Shown here piece after piece: positions 25,272 to 32,872 of a stretch of DNA of 64,000 nucleotides. The DNA comes from Halorubrum sp. Hd13 (lineage in GTDB: Archaea > Halobacteriota > Halobacteria > Halobacteriales > Haloferacaceae): positions 1-64,000 of the forward strand of contig NZ_NHOY01000071.1 in NCBI RefSeq assembly GCF_002252755.1, read 5' to 3'. The first letter of the stretch is position 1. Each line of letters opens with the position of its first letter. The notes under the pieces were generated by a model that worked only from the letters and a program-made list of their open reading frames with translations, was not told the origin of the DNA and ran no database searches. Made by a program: the position numbers and the translations under genes.

Positions 25272-26318
25272 TCAGAACTCGAACCCGACCGCGTCGCGGT
25301 GGGGCCGGAGCGGGCTCATCGGGTACGGCGGCGACGACTCGGGGTCGTTGAACTCGCGGGGAGCGACGTCGTTCGGGGTGTCGGGGTAGAACAGCGCGGC
25401 GAGCGTCTGTATTGCGGTCCGCCCGCTGGCCAGTTCGAACTGACCGCCGCCGTAGCAGTCGATGCCGCGCTCCTCGCAGTACGCGATCGTCTCGAACAGG
25501 GATTCGAGGGTGCCGAACCGCGAGGGTTTGATGTTACACCAGCCGGGCTCAACCGGGAGCGATTCGAGGCTCTCGACGCCGTCGATCGGGTAGTCGAAGG
25601 AGAGCCGGTCGGCCTGCGGCTCGACGAGCGGACTGGTCTGCGGCGTGAACGCCGGGTCCTCGACGATCGCGGCGGGGAACGCGGCGAACACGTCGCGGTA
25701 CAGCTCCGGGTCGGCCTCGACGTCCACGTCGGTGTCCTCGTACCAGCCCTTCAGGTCGAGGATCCGAACCGCGTCGGTCTCCCTGAGCGCGACGAACGCC
25801 TCCTCGGGCCAGTCCGGAGTCGGGTCGAGCTTGAACTCCAAGTCGTCGTCGAGCGCGAGTAACTCCTCGACGCGGTCGGTCGTCGGCGGCTCGCCGAGGC
25901 GGGTGGAGACGACGAACCGGACCGGGTCCGGTTCGATCCCGAGGTACTCGCCGAGCGACTCGTCACGCTGTCGGAGCGCTAGGTCGAGCGCGGCGCTCTC
26001 TACGGCCCACCGGCGGTAGTTCCGGAAGTACTCGCGCGTGGGCGGCTCGTGGGCGAAGAGGTCCTCGTCGTCGAGCCGAGCGGAGAGCTCCTCGATCGTC
26101 CACTCGCCCTCGATGTCGATGGGGTCGGTCCCGACGAGGGCCGCGTGGTCCTCGGCCTCGTAGGTCACGTCCTCGCCGCGGCCGACGACGCCGTCGCCGG
26201 TGAGCCGGAACTCGGTCGTGGTGCGCTCGAACCCGCTGGTCGTGGCCCCGGTGTATCGGCGCCGGTCCACCGACTCGATCGTCACGGACAGCTCCGCGAT
26301 CCGCTCGTAGGCGCTCAT
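25272..26318 (-). CDS. enolase-superfamily enzyme (muconate-lactonising/MenC-like)
   Basis: The 348-residue protein has the enolase-superfamily layout: an N-terminal alpha/beta cap (about 1-120), then barrel strands with LEFKLD, ILDLKGWY, AIVEDPAF, LSFDYP and CNIKPSRFG, and GGGQFELASGR before the C-terminal cap. The metal-binding Asp, Glu and Asp are in place and the strand-6 Lys is kept. The second Lys of the usual KxK on strand 2 is Asp (KLD). Haloarchaeal menaquinone synthesis uses an o-succinylbenzoate synthase of this superfamily, but this departure makes the substrate uncertain. Confidence 0.85.
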   Translation of the reverse strand: MSAYERIAELSVTIESVDRRRYTGATTSGFERTTTEFRLTGDGVVGRGEDVTYEAEDHAALVGTDPIDIEGEWTIEELSARLDDEDLFAHEPPTREYFRNYRRWAVESAALDLALRQRDESLGEYLGIEPDPVRFVVSTRLGEPPTTDRVEELLALDDDLEFKLDPTPDWPEEAFVALRETDAVRILDLKGWYEDTDVDVEADPELYRDVFAAFPAAIVEDPAFTPQTSPLVEPQADRLSFDYPIDGVESLESLPVEPGWCNIKPSRFGTLESLFETIAYCEERGIDCYGGGQFELASGRTAIQTLAALFYPDTPNDVAPREFNDPESSPPYPMSPLRPHRDAVGFEF

Positions 26319-26370
26319 GCGTCGTCAGACGCCCCCGGAGAACTTAAATCAGGGACGCGGACGGCCGCCG

Positions 26371-27090
26371 TCAGGGCCGCGCGCCGTCGCCGTCGCGTTC
26401 GTACCGCGCCCGGAGCGTCTCGACGTGCGTGCCCAGCGTCCAGAACAGCGGGATCACGGTGAGCGCGACCGCGCCGGCGGCCGCGACCTGTAGCACGGTG
26501 GTGGTGAACCACGGCGTCGCGTCGGCGTACGGAAGCGAGGTGTGCGTCACGCCGCCGGTGACGGGGACGAAGTAGTCCATCAGGAGGTCGACGGTGTACC
26601 ACGCGGTCGCGACGGCGACCGCCTTCGGCGGGAAGTCCGTGATCCGGTAGAGGACGAACGCCTGCACCACCATTCCGAGGTGACTCACGAGGAGGAACGC
26701 GTACAGCGGGACCCCCGACGTCTCGACGAACCGCGGCGCGAAGACGACGAGCACGTACGGGGTCCACAGCCCGAGTTTGACGTTGCCGAAGAACGCGAGC
26801 GTCGAGAGGGTGTCGCTCGACCGGCCGACGGCCCACGCCGCGAGCGCGAGGGCGATGAGCAGCGTCGCCCCGGGGCTGTCCGGGACGAACGCCCACATCT
26901 CGGCCGGGATCTCCCGGAACTGGAACCGGTAGTACCAGAAGCCGAACGCGGTGCCGACGAGGTTGATCGCGACGATGACCCACGCGAACCGGAAGGCGAC
27001 GTCCTCCAGCGCCTCCGGCAGCGGCGCGACCCACCGCGGCAGCGACTCGCGCTCCGGGGGCTCGCGTCCGAGCGCGCCGACGATGTCCAT
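26371..27090 (-). CDS. DUF1405 membrane protein
   Basis: The 239-residue protein has about six spans. INLVGTAFGFWYYRFQF, AFVPDSPGATLLIALAL and FGNVKLGLWTPYV identify the DUF1405 (YpjA-like) family; role unknown. It is read alone on minus, 52 bases after the enolase-like gene start. Confidence 0.9.
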   Translation of the reverse strand: MDIVGALGREPPERESLPRWVAPLPEALEDVAFRFAWVIVAINLVGTAFGFWYYRFQFREIPAEMWAFVPDSPGATLLIALALAAWAVGRSSDTLSTLAFFGNVKLGLWTPYVLVVFAPRFVETSGVPLYAFLLVSHLGMVVQAFVLYRITDFPPKAVAVATAWYTVDLLMDYFVPVTGGVTHTSLPYADATPWFTTTVLQVAAAGAVALTVIPLFWTLGTHVETLRARYERDGDGARP

Positions 27091-27210
27091 ACGCTCGGGT
27101 CGGACCCGCCTGTCAAAGCCGTGGCGGTCGCGGATCGCGAGCCCGGGCGACGCCGTCGGCCGTCGACCGGACGAAAAGGGCTATGAGTCCCCGGCCGGAA
27201 CGCTCGTGGT

Positions 27211-27867
27211 ATGCGCCCGCGCACGCTGCTCGCGCTGCTGCTCGTCGTCCCCCTCGTGGACGCGCTGTTCCTGATCGTGGTCGCGACGCGGCTGGGGTGG
27301 GCGGTCACGGTCGCGCTGGTCGTGCTGACCGCCGTCCTCGGCATGCTCCTCTTGCGCGCCGAGGGGCGGGCGACGCTCGCGCGCGTCCAGCGCAAGTTGG
27401 CTCGCGGCGAGCCCCCGACCGACGAACTGCTCGACGGCGGCCTGCTGATCGCCGCCGGCGCGTTCCTGCTCACGCCCGGACTCGTGACGGACGCGGTCGG
27501 CTTCCTGCTCGCGCTCCCGCTCTCCCGAGTCCCGATTCGGATGGCGCTCAAGAAGTACGTCGTGGTGCCGTACCTCGACAGCGAGACCGGCGGCTTCGCC
27601 TCCGGGAACGTGTACATCGGGGGATTCCCCGGCGACGGCGGCAGCGGCGGTAGCGGTGGCTTCACCATGGGCGGTGGCGGCGGATTCGGCGGTAACGGAT
27701 TCGACGGCGACGCCACCGGCGACGACCCCGACGACTTCCCCGGCGCGAGCGGCGCCGGCGGAGCGGGAGGCGACGGCGGTGACCGCTTCGACGATCCGGA
27801 TCACGCCGACGACGTGGTCGATGTCGATTTCACGGTCGAAGACGAGAAGTCCGACCGAACCGACTGA
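27211..27867 (+). CDS. FxsA-family membrane protein with glycine-rich tail
   Basis: The 218-residue protein has an FxsA domain (about 1-115) with two to three spans: PLVDALFLIVVATRLGW, LLLRAEGRATL and GAFLLTPGLVTDAVGF. After residue 125 there is a Gly/Ser/Asp-rich tail and an acidic end. Bacterial FxsA relieves phage exclusion when overproduced; the archaeal role is unknown. Confidence 0.9.
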   Translation: MRPRTLLALLLVVPLVDALFLIVVATRLGWAVTVALVVLTAVLGMLLLRAEGRATLARVQRKLARGEPPTDELLDGGLLIAAGAFLLTPGLVTDAVGFLLALPLSRVPIRMALKKYVVVPYLDSETGGFASGNVYIGGFPGDGGSGGSGGFTMGGGGGFGGNGFDGDATGDDPDDFPGASGAGGAGGDGGDRFDDPDHADDVVDVDFTVEDEKSDRTD

Positions 27868-27931
27868 CCGCGAGACGGTCGCGGCTCGGGACGCCGAAAC
27901 CGCGAGACGGCGGAGGAGTGGTGAAAGGAAA

Positions 27932-27942
27932 CCCTTAAAATC
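27932..27942 (+). promoter_or_regulatory. TATA box of tRNA-Ile
   Basis: CCTTAAAATCC lies about 35 bases before the mature 5' end of tRNA-Ile, a spacing that leaves a short 5' leader. Confidence 0.55.
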
Positions 27943-27973
27943 CTACCCGCGCAACGCTTGAATGCGCTCACCT

Positions 27974-28047
27974 GGGCCAATAGCTCAGTCAGGTTGAGCG
28001 CTCGGCTGATAACCGGGAGGTCCACGGTTCAAATCCGTGTTGGCCCA
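27974..28047 (+). tRNA. tRNA-Ile (GAT)
   Basis: A full cloverleaf of 74 bases: acceptor GGGCCAA/TTGGCCC, D-arm with AGCTCAGTCAGGTTGAGC, anticodon stem CTCGG/CCGGG with loop CTGATAA (anticodon GAT at 28008-28010), T-arm with GGTTCAAATCC. Discriminator A; CCA is not encoded. No intron. Confidence 0.97.
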
Positions 28048-28300
28048 CCTACAGCGTCCACGGTCTCTGGCCGTGGCGTGTTAGGGGCTGTACGCCTCCC
28101 CAGCCACCTAACTTCGTTCCTGTTCTCGATACTGACATGTTTTTCGAGGATTGATAGATAAACGATCCCCGACAAGTCACGCAATGACTGATACTCAATG
28201 GGCAGGTCCTCAGTCTAGTACTTTCCAGCGATTCACACGGTTCTATCTCGCGGTCGTGGATCCAGACGACTCTCTCACGAGCGCTCCGTCTGGAATACGC
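28048..28300. other. intergenic region with two overlapping hairpins after tRNA-Ile
   Basis: Hairpin 1 pairs TACAGC (28050-28055) with GCTGTA (28087-28092) around CCACGG/CCGTGG (28058-28063, 28071-28076). Hairpin 2 pairs GTTAGGGGCTG (28080-28090) with CAGCCACCTAAC (28101-28112), with one bulge. They share bases 28087-28090 and cannot form together. The loop of hairpin 2 carries ACGCCTCCCCAGCC (28092-28105), a 14-base core of the structured repeat. From 28113 to 28300 base composition is less GC-rich and no gene is supported. Confidence 0.55.
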
Positions 28301-29485
28301 TCACGACTCAGTCGCACTCGCGACGCGGTCGGCCGCGGGGAGCCGATCGGTCCAGTAGAGCGCCGCTGCCAGCCCGAGGATGACGGCGAGGCCGGCGGCG
28401 AAGCCGCGGAAGACCGCGGCGAACGGGTAGCCGGCCTCGACGAGCGCCCCGACGACCCCGCTTCCCGACGCCTCCACGGCGATAGAGAGTCCGCTGAACG
28501 CCGCGAAGGTTCCGGCGCGGGTGTCGGCCGGAAGCGCCGAGAGGACGTAGGTGTCGAGCGCGGGGAACAGCCCGTGAATCGTGTAGCCGAGGAGGACCGA
28601 TATCGCGCCGAGCGCGAGCGCCCCGCGGAAGACCGTCAGTCCGAACACGCCGGCCGTGAACGCCCCGACCAATCCGAGGATGTAGGGGACCGTCGGGAGG
28701 CGGTCGACGAGGGTTCCGCTGGCCCAAAAGGCCGGTATCCCCGCCGCGAACGCGACCGTCAACAGCGCGTTCGCGGTCCCCGGGGCGAGCCCCCGAGCGA
28801 GCATCACGGAGACGTAGAAGTTGAACAGTCCCTGCCAGACGAAGCCGGCGGCGCTGATGAACAGCATTCCGGCGAGGACCACCCGCCAGTTGCCGAGCAC
28901 GCCGCGGAAGTTCCGCGCCGGCGGCTCCTCCGGGACCCGGTCGGCCCGCCGGAGGCCGACGGCGAACGCGAGGGTGGTGACGAGGGCCGCGGCCGCAAGG
29001 AGCCAGAACACCGCCCGCCACGTCGCGATCGCGACGACCGACACGACCACCGTCGGGGCGGCCACCGCCGCGAGCTGCGCCGCCGTCCCGTGGATGCCGA
29101 TGCGCTTGCCGACCCGGTCGGGGTACAGCTCTCCGATGAGCGGCACCGCGGAGACGAAGTAGGTGCCGGAGGCCACGCCGACGGCGAACACCCCGACCCG
29201 GAGCGTGCGGAGGTCCGGCGACGAGGCCGTGAGGGCGGCCGCCGCGGTGAGGATGACCCCGGAGACGACGACGATTCGTCGCCTGGAGACCCGCGTGAGA
29301 ACGTAGCTCAGCGGCAGTCGGGGGAGCGCCGTGCCGAACCAGACGAGCGACACGACCGCGCCGACGGTCGCCGGTCCGACGTCGAACGCCGCCTGTAGCG
29401 GTTCGACGAGCGGGGCGAAGACGACGCGCCCGAAGTTGACGACGAAGACCATCCCGAGGAGGCCCCCGTACAGGCGGCGAGTCAT
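28301..29485 (-). CDS. MFS transporter
   Basis: The 394-residue protein has about twelve spans. SLVWFGTALPRLPLSYVLTR and the following basic loop VSRRR match the MFS loop 2-3 signature region, and a repeat-like second half begins after a central loop with RRADRVPEEPPAR (about 195-210). I choose ATG 29485 (MTRRLYGGLLGMV) over a start 26 codons earlier, which adds a hydrophilic Arg-rich stretch. Substrate not predictable. Confidence 0.85.
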   Translation of the reverse strand: MTRRLYGGLLGMVFVVNFGRVVFAPLVEPLQAAFDVGPATVGAVVSLVWFGTALPRLPLSYVLTRVSRRRIVVVSGVILTAAAALTASSPDLRTLRVGVFAVGVASGTYFVSAVPLIGELYPDRVGKRIGIHGTAAQLAAVAAPTVVVSVVAIATWRAVFWLLAAAALVTTLAFAVGLRRADRVPEEPPARNFRGVLGNWRVVLAGMLFISAAGFVWQGLFNFYVSVMLARGLAPGTANALLTVAFAAGIPAFWASGTLVDRLPTVPYILGLVGAFTAGVFGLTVFRGALALGAISVLLGYTIHGLFPALDTYVLSALPADTRAGTFAAFSGLSIAVEASGSGVVGALVEAGYPFAAVFRGFAAGLAVILGLAAALYWTDRLPAADRVASATES

Positions 29486-29759
29486 GGCCCGGTGTTCGCC
29501 GCGGGGAGGTGTAATCTGTTGTGATCGGACCGCTCGCGCCGACGGCCGGCCGATCGGATACACAGATCGGATCCGGAGGTCGGATACGAGGGCCGTTCGC
29601 GTCGCTCCCCGACTGGCTTCGACACCACCGACGTTCAGCCGGCGTCACCGAGGCCGACGGCCGCGAGGTCGCCGAGGCGGTCGTCGGCGCTATCGAACCG
29701 CTCGGAGTCGTATAAAACCGCGTCCGGCGCGGCGCCGACGAGGCCGGCGCGACGCGGGG
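29486..29759. other. intergenic region before the amphi-Trp gene
   Basis: No supported gene in 274 bases. A GTG-started frame at 29521-29715 has no promoter and no recognisable motif. A TATA-like CGTATAAAACC (about 29708-29718) has no gene in reach on either strand. Confidence 0.3.
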
Positions 29760-30002
29760 TTACTCGGTCCACCTGATCTCGTATTCCAGTTCGAGCCGTT
29801 GGGCTCCGGTCTCCGAGTCCGTGAGCCGTTCGAGTTCGACTTCGAACCGGGCCCGTTCCGGGATCGACGCGGTCTGCTCTTCCGCGCCGCTCGCTAACGT
29901 GACGTCCCCGGACTCGATCTGATCCGCGGCGTCACGCAGTGCTTCCGCGATCTCTCGTCTCTCGATCCCCTCCTCGTTTTTGAATAGCTCTTCTTCGGGC
30001 AT
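29760..30002 (-). CDS. amphi-Trp domain protein
   Basis: The 80-residue protein begins MPEEELFKNEEGIERREIAE and ends LEYEIRWTE, both typical of the amphi-Trp domain family found mainly in haloarchaea. The function is unknown; it is an acidic amphipathic small protein. It starts six bases after the CBS gene on the same strand, so the two are co-transcribed. Confidence 0.88.
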   Translation of the reverse strand: MPEEELFKNEEGIERREIAEALRDAADQIESGDVTLASGAEEQTASIPERARFEVELERLTDSETGAQRLELEYEIRWTE

Positions 30003-30008
30003 TGTTGG

Positions 30009-30428
30009 TCAGTATTCGGGCCGCTGGGCTCGGATGACATCGCCGAGCTGTTGCTGTTCGTCGGCGAGCAGCTCGGCCACGTCGTCCGCCGTGATGATTC
30101 CGACGAGCGTGTCTCCCTCACAGATGGGGAGGCGTCGGATTCCGTGCTCGGCCATCAGGTTCATCGCCTCGTAGAACCCGGTGCCGGGTTCGGCCGTGCA
30201 GAGCCCGTCGGTCATCACGTCTTCGGCCGTCTGCTCGGTCGGGTCGAGCGCCGCTCCGAGGACGCGAACGGTCAGGTCCCGGTCCGTGACGATCCCGACG
30301 GGCGTCTCGCCGTCCGTGATCACGACGCTACCGACGTTCTCCCCGTCCATTGTCGCGGCGAGCTCGGCCACGGAGGTTTCGGGGGGAGCCGTGACGGCGT
30401 CGCTGCGAGCGAGGTCTTCGATTGGCAT
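30009..30428 (-). CDS. tandem CBS-domain protein
   Basis: The 139-residue protein is two CBS domains (about 5-60 and 70-130): VGSVVITDGETPVGIVTDRDL and IRRLPICEGDTLVGIITADDV. Such pairs bind adenine nucleotides and act as energy or redox sensors. A partner is not fused. A minus TATA (CATATTTCC, about 30445-30453) precedes the ATG. First gene of the pair with the amphi-Trp protein. Confidence 0.9.
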   Translation of the reverse strand: MPIEDLARSDAVTAPPETSVAELAATMDGENVGSVVITDGETPVGIVTDRDLTVRVLGAALDPTEQTAEDVMTDGLCTAEPGTGFYEAMNLMAEHGIRRLPICEGDTLVGIITADDVAELLADEQQQLGDVIRAQRPEY

Positions 30429-30708
30429 GTGGTTTCACCCACTTGGAAATATGAGCTAGACAACATAATTGAATATCATGATTGTTGATTCGTGGGAACG
30501 ACTGCGCGATGTCTCGCGCCACACGTCGACCCGCGTGAGCGGCCCCGGTGAGTTTCGGGCGACGGGTCCCAGCGAGTTTCGGCTGCCGGAGAGAGGCGCG
30601 AGCGCCCCGTTCACCCCGGTATCGAGCGCGATCACTCTGGCTGCGCCCGGCGAGGAGCGTGAACTCCCACTATCTTTAACAGATCTCGGAGTGTCATACA
30701 CGTTGATT
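30429..30708. promoter_or_regulatory. divergent control region CBS gene / dhaKLM
   Basis: 280 bases separate the divergent starts. A TATA-like CTATCTTTAACAG (about 30670-30682) is placed about 30 bases before dhaK. Two GAGTTTCGG repeats (near 30551 and 30574) lie in the middle and could bind a regulator. An in-frame extension of dhaK back to 30469 is not supported. Confidence 0.45.
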
Positions 30709-31710
30709 ATGAAAAAGCTGATCAACGACCCCGACGACGTCGTCGACGAGATGCTGGACGGGATGACCGCGGCGTACCCGGACCGGTTCCGCAGGCTCCC
30801 GGATACGCAGGTCGTCGTCCGGGACGACGCGCCGGTCGAGGGGAAGGTGGCGCTGGTGACGGGCGGCGGGAGCGGCCACGAACCGACGCACGCGGGGTAC
30901 GTCGGCGACGGGATGCTCGACGGAGCGGCCGCGGGCGACGTGTTCTCCTCGCCGACCGCCGACGAGTTCGAGGCGCTCATCGACGCCTGCGACGCCGGCG
31001 ACGGCGTCCTCGCGATCATCAAGAACTACGAGGGCGACGTGATGAACTTCGAGACCGCCATCGAGCTCGCCGAGATGGAGGGCGTCGAGGTGGAGAGCGT
31101 CGTGGTGAACGACGACGTCGCCGTCGAGGACTCGCTGTACACCTCCGGGCGACGCGGCGTCTGCGGGACGATCCTCGTCCACAAGGCGGCCGGCGCGAAG
31201 GCCGCCGAGGGCGCCGACCTGTCCGAGGTCAAGCGCGTCGCCGAGAAGGTTATCGACAACGTGGGCACGATGGGCACCGCGCTCACCTCCTGCGTCACCC
31301 CGGAGAAGGGCGAGCCAACCTTCGATCTCGGCGACGACGAGATCGAGCTGGGGATCGGGATCCACGGGGAACCGGGCACCGAGCGCACCGAACTGATGAA
31401 CGCCGACGAGATCACCGACGCGCTGACCGAGGCGGTCCTCGACGACCTCGACCTCGACGAGGGACAGGAGGTGCTCACGATCGTCAACGGGATGGGCGGC
31501 ACCCCGCAGATGGAGCTGTTCGTCGTCAACCGCCGGCTGCAGGAGCTGCTCGGCGAGCGGGACCTCGAGACGTGGGACGCCTGGGTCGGCGACTACATGA
31601 CCTCGCTCGACATGGCGGGCGCGTCGATCACCGTCTGCGCCGTCGACGAGGAGCTGAAGGAGCTGCTCGCCGCGCCGGCCGACACCCCCGCTCTCACTCG
31701 GACCCAATGA
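30709..31710 (+). CDS. dhaK: PTS-dependent dihydroxyacetone kinase subunit DhaK
   Basis: The 333-residue subunit binds dihydroxyacetone. GGGSGHEPTHAGYVGDGMLDG near residue 60 is given here in part: the family motif GHEPTHAG is exact. His219 in IGIHGEPG is the histidine that holds the substrate as a hemiaminal. INDPDDVVDEMLDG at the start is also typical. The ATG at 30709 follows the TATA-like box. dhaL overlaps its stop by four bases. The subunit works with DhaL, which carries ADP, and DhaM. Confidence 0.97.
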   Translation: MKKLINDPDDVVDEMLDGMTAAYPDRFRRLPDTQVVVRDDAPVEGKVALVTGGGSGHEPTHAGYVGDGMLDGAAAGDVFSSPTADEFEALIDACDAGDGVLAIIKNYEGDVMNFETAIELAEMEGVEVESVVVNDDVAVEDSLYTSGRRGVCGTILVHKAAGAKAAEGADLSEVKRVAEKVIDNVGTMGTALTSCVTPEKGEPTFDLGDDEIELGIGIHGEPGTERTELMNADEITDALTEAVLDDLDLDEGQEVLTIVNGMGGTPQMELFVVNRRLQELLGERDLETWDAWVGDYMTSLDMAGASITVCAVDEELKELLAAPADTPALTRTQ

Positions 31711-32489
31711 GCCGGGAGGGCCGAACCGACGGGGGAACGGCGGACGAGGCGACCGAGGGGGCCGCCGTCGTCGCGGCGGTCGAGGCGGTCGCCGACCGCA
31801 TCGAGGACGAGCGCGACCACCTCACGGAGCTCGACTCCGCCATCGGCGACGCCGACCACGGCGGGAACATGGCCCGCGGGTGGGCGGCCGCCGCCGACGC
31901 CGCCCGCGACCTCGACGACCCCGACCCGCAGTCCGTCTGCAGGACGGTCGGGAAGACGCTCATGGCCGAGGTCGGCGGGGCCTCGGGCCCGCTGTTCGGG
32001 GGCTCGTTCGTGTTCGCGAGCGCCGAGCTCGACGACGGGGTCACCGCCGAGAGCGCCGTGGCGTTCGCCGAGACCTACTTGCAGAAGGTCGAGGACCGCG
32101 GCGACGCCCGGGTGGGCGACCAGACGGTGGTCGACGCGCTCACCCCCGCGGTCCACACGTTCAAGAAGTCGATCGAGACGGACGAGCTCCCGCCGCTCGA
32201 GGCGCTCGCGAAGGCGGTCGACGCGGCCGAGCGCGGCGTCGCGTTCACGGTCCCGATCCGGGCGAAGAAGGGGCGCGCCTCCTACCTCGGGTGGCGCTCC
32301 GTCGGCCATCAGGACCCCGGCGCGACGAGCGCGCTGTACATCCTCGAAGAGCTGCTCGCGACCGCCGCCGACGCGCTCGACAGCGAGGTGCCCGACGCGG
32401 ACGCGACCTCGCCGACGATCCCCGACGAGGAGCCCGACGACGCGGCGGGCGACGGAGAGGGCGACGCGCCACCGGAGGACGGGGACTGA
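31707..32489 (+). CDS. dhaL: dihydroxyacetone kinase ADP-binding subunit DhaL
   Basis: The 260-residue protein holds ADP as a fixed coenzyme that is re-phosphorylated by DhaM. LDSAIGDADHGGNMARG (residues about 48-64) carries the Asp and His residues that bind magnesium, and GGASGPLFGG and GRASYLGWRSVGHQDPGA complete the site. An N-terminal tail of about 20 residues and an acidic C-terminal tail of about 35 residues are extra to bacterial DhaL. Coupled to dhaK and to dhaM by overlaps. Confidence 0.96.
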   Translation: MSREGRTDGGTADEATEGAAVVAAVEAVADRIEDERDHLTELDSAIGDADHGGNMARGWAAAADAARDLDDPDPQSVCRTVGKTLMAEVGGASGPLFGGSFVFASAELDDGVTAESAVAFAETYLQKVEDRGDARVGDQTVVDALTPAVHTFKKSIETDELPPLEALAKAVDAAERGVAFTVPIRAKKGRASYLGWRSVGHQDPGATSALYILEELLATAADALDSEVPDADATSPTIPDEEPDDAAGDGEGDAPPEDGD

Positions 32490-32869
32490 TGGTCGGGCTC
32501 GTCGTCGTCTCGCACAGCGGACGCGCGGCCGAAGGGATCGTCGAGGTGGCCGCCGAGATGGCCGGTGACACCCGGATCGAGCCGGTGGGCGGCGACGGGC
32601 AGGGCGGGATCGGCACCGTCCCGGACGCGATCGAGGCCGCGGTCGACGCCGCGGACGACGGGGACGGGGTCGTGGTCCTCGTCGATCTCGGTAGCGCCGT
32701 CATGAACGCCGACGTCGCCGTCGAGATGAGCGACGCGGAGGCCGTCATCGCCGACGCGCCGGTGCTGGAGGGCGCGGTCAACGCCGCCGTCGCCGCCACC
32801 GACCCGTCCGCCACGCTCGACTCGGTCCGGGAGCAGGCCGAGGCGGCCCGCGGCGTGGAGAAGCTGTAG
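32489..32869 (+). CDS. dhaM: phosphocarrier subunit DhaM (EIIA-Man type)
   Basis: The 126-residue protein is a lone EIIA domain. His9 in GLVVVSHSGRAAEGI is the phosphorylated residue, and VVLVDLGSAVMNADVA follows. Unlike E. coli DhaM it is not fused to HPr or enzyme I; these are separate genes on the opposite strand. The ATG overlaps the dhaL stop by one base. Stops of dhaM and ptsI face each other three bases apart. Confidence 0.95.
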   Translation: MVGLVVVSHSGRAAEGIVEVAAEMAGDTRIEPVGGDGQGGIGTVPDAIEAAVDAADDGDGVVVLVDLGSAVMNADVAVEMSDAEAVIADAPVLEGAVNAAVAATDPSATLDSVREQAEAARGVEKL

Positions 32870-32872
32870 CGC

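Noticed and set aside
29521-29715. Possible 64-residue gene starting at GTG
   Set aside because: No promoter or ribosome site, no recognisable motif, and the stop lies within a TATA-like sequence. Kept only as an intergenic note.
30469-30708. Upstream in-frame extension of dhaK by 80 codons
   Set aside because: DhaK proteins begin at MKKLINDP, and the TATA-like box at about 30675 places transcription start after the extension.
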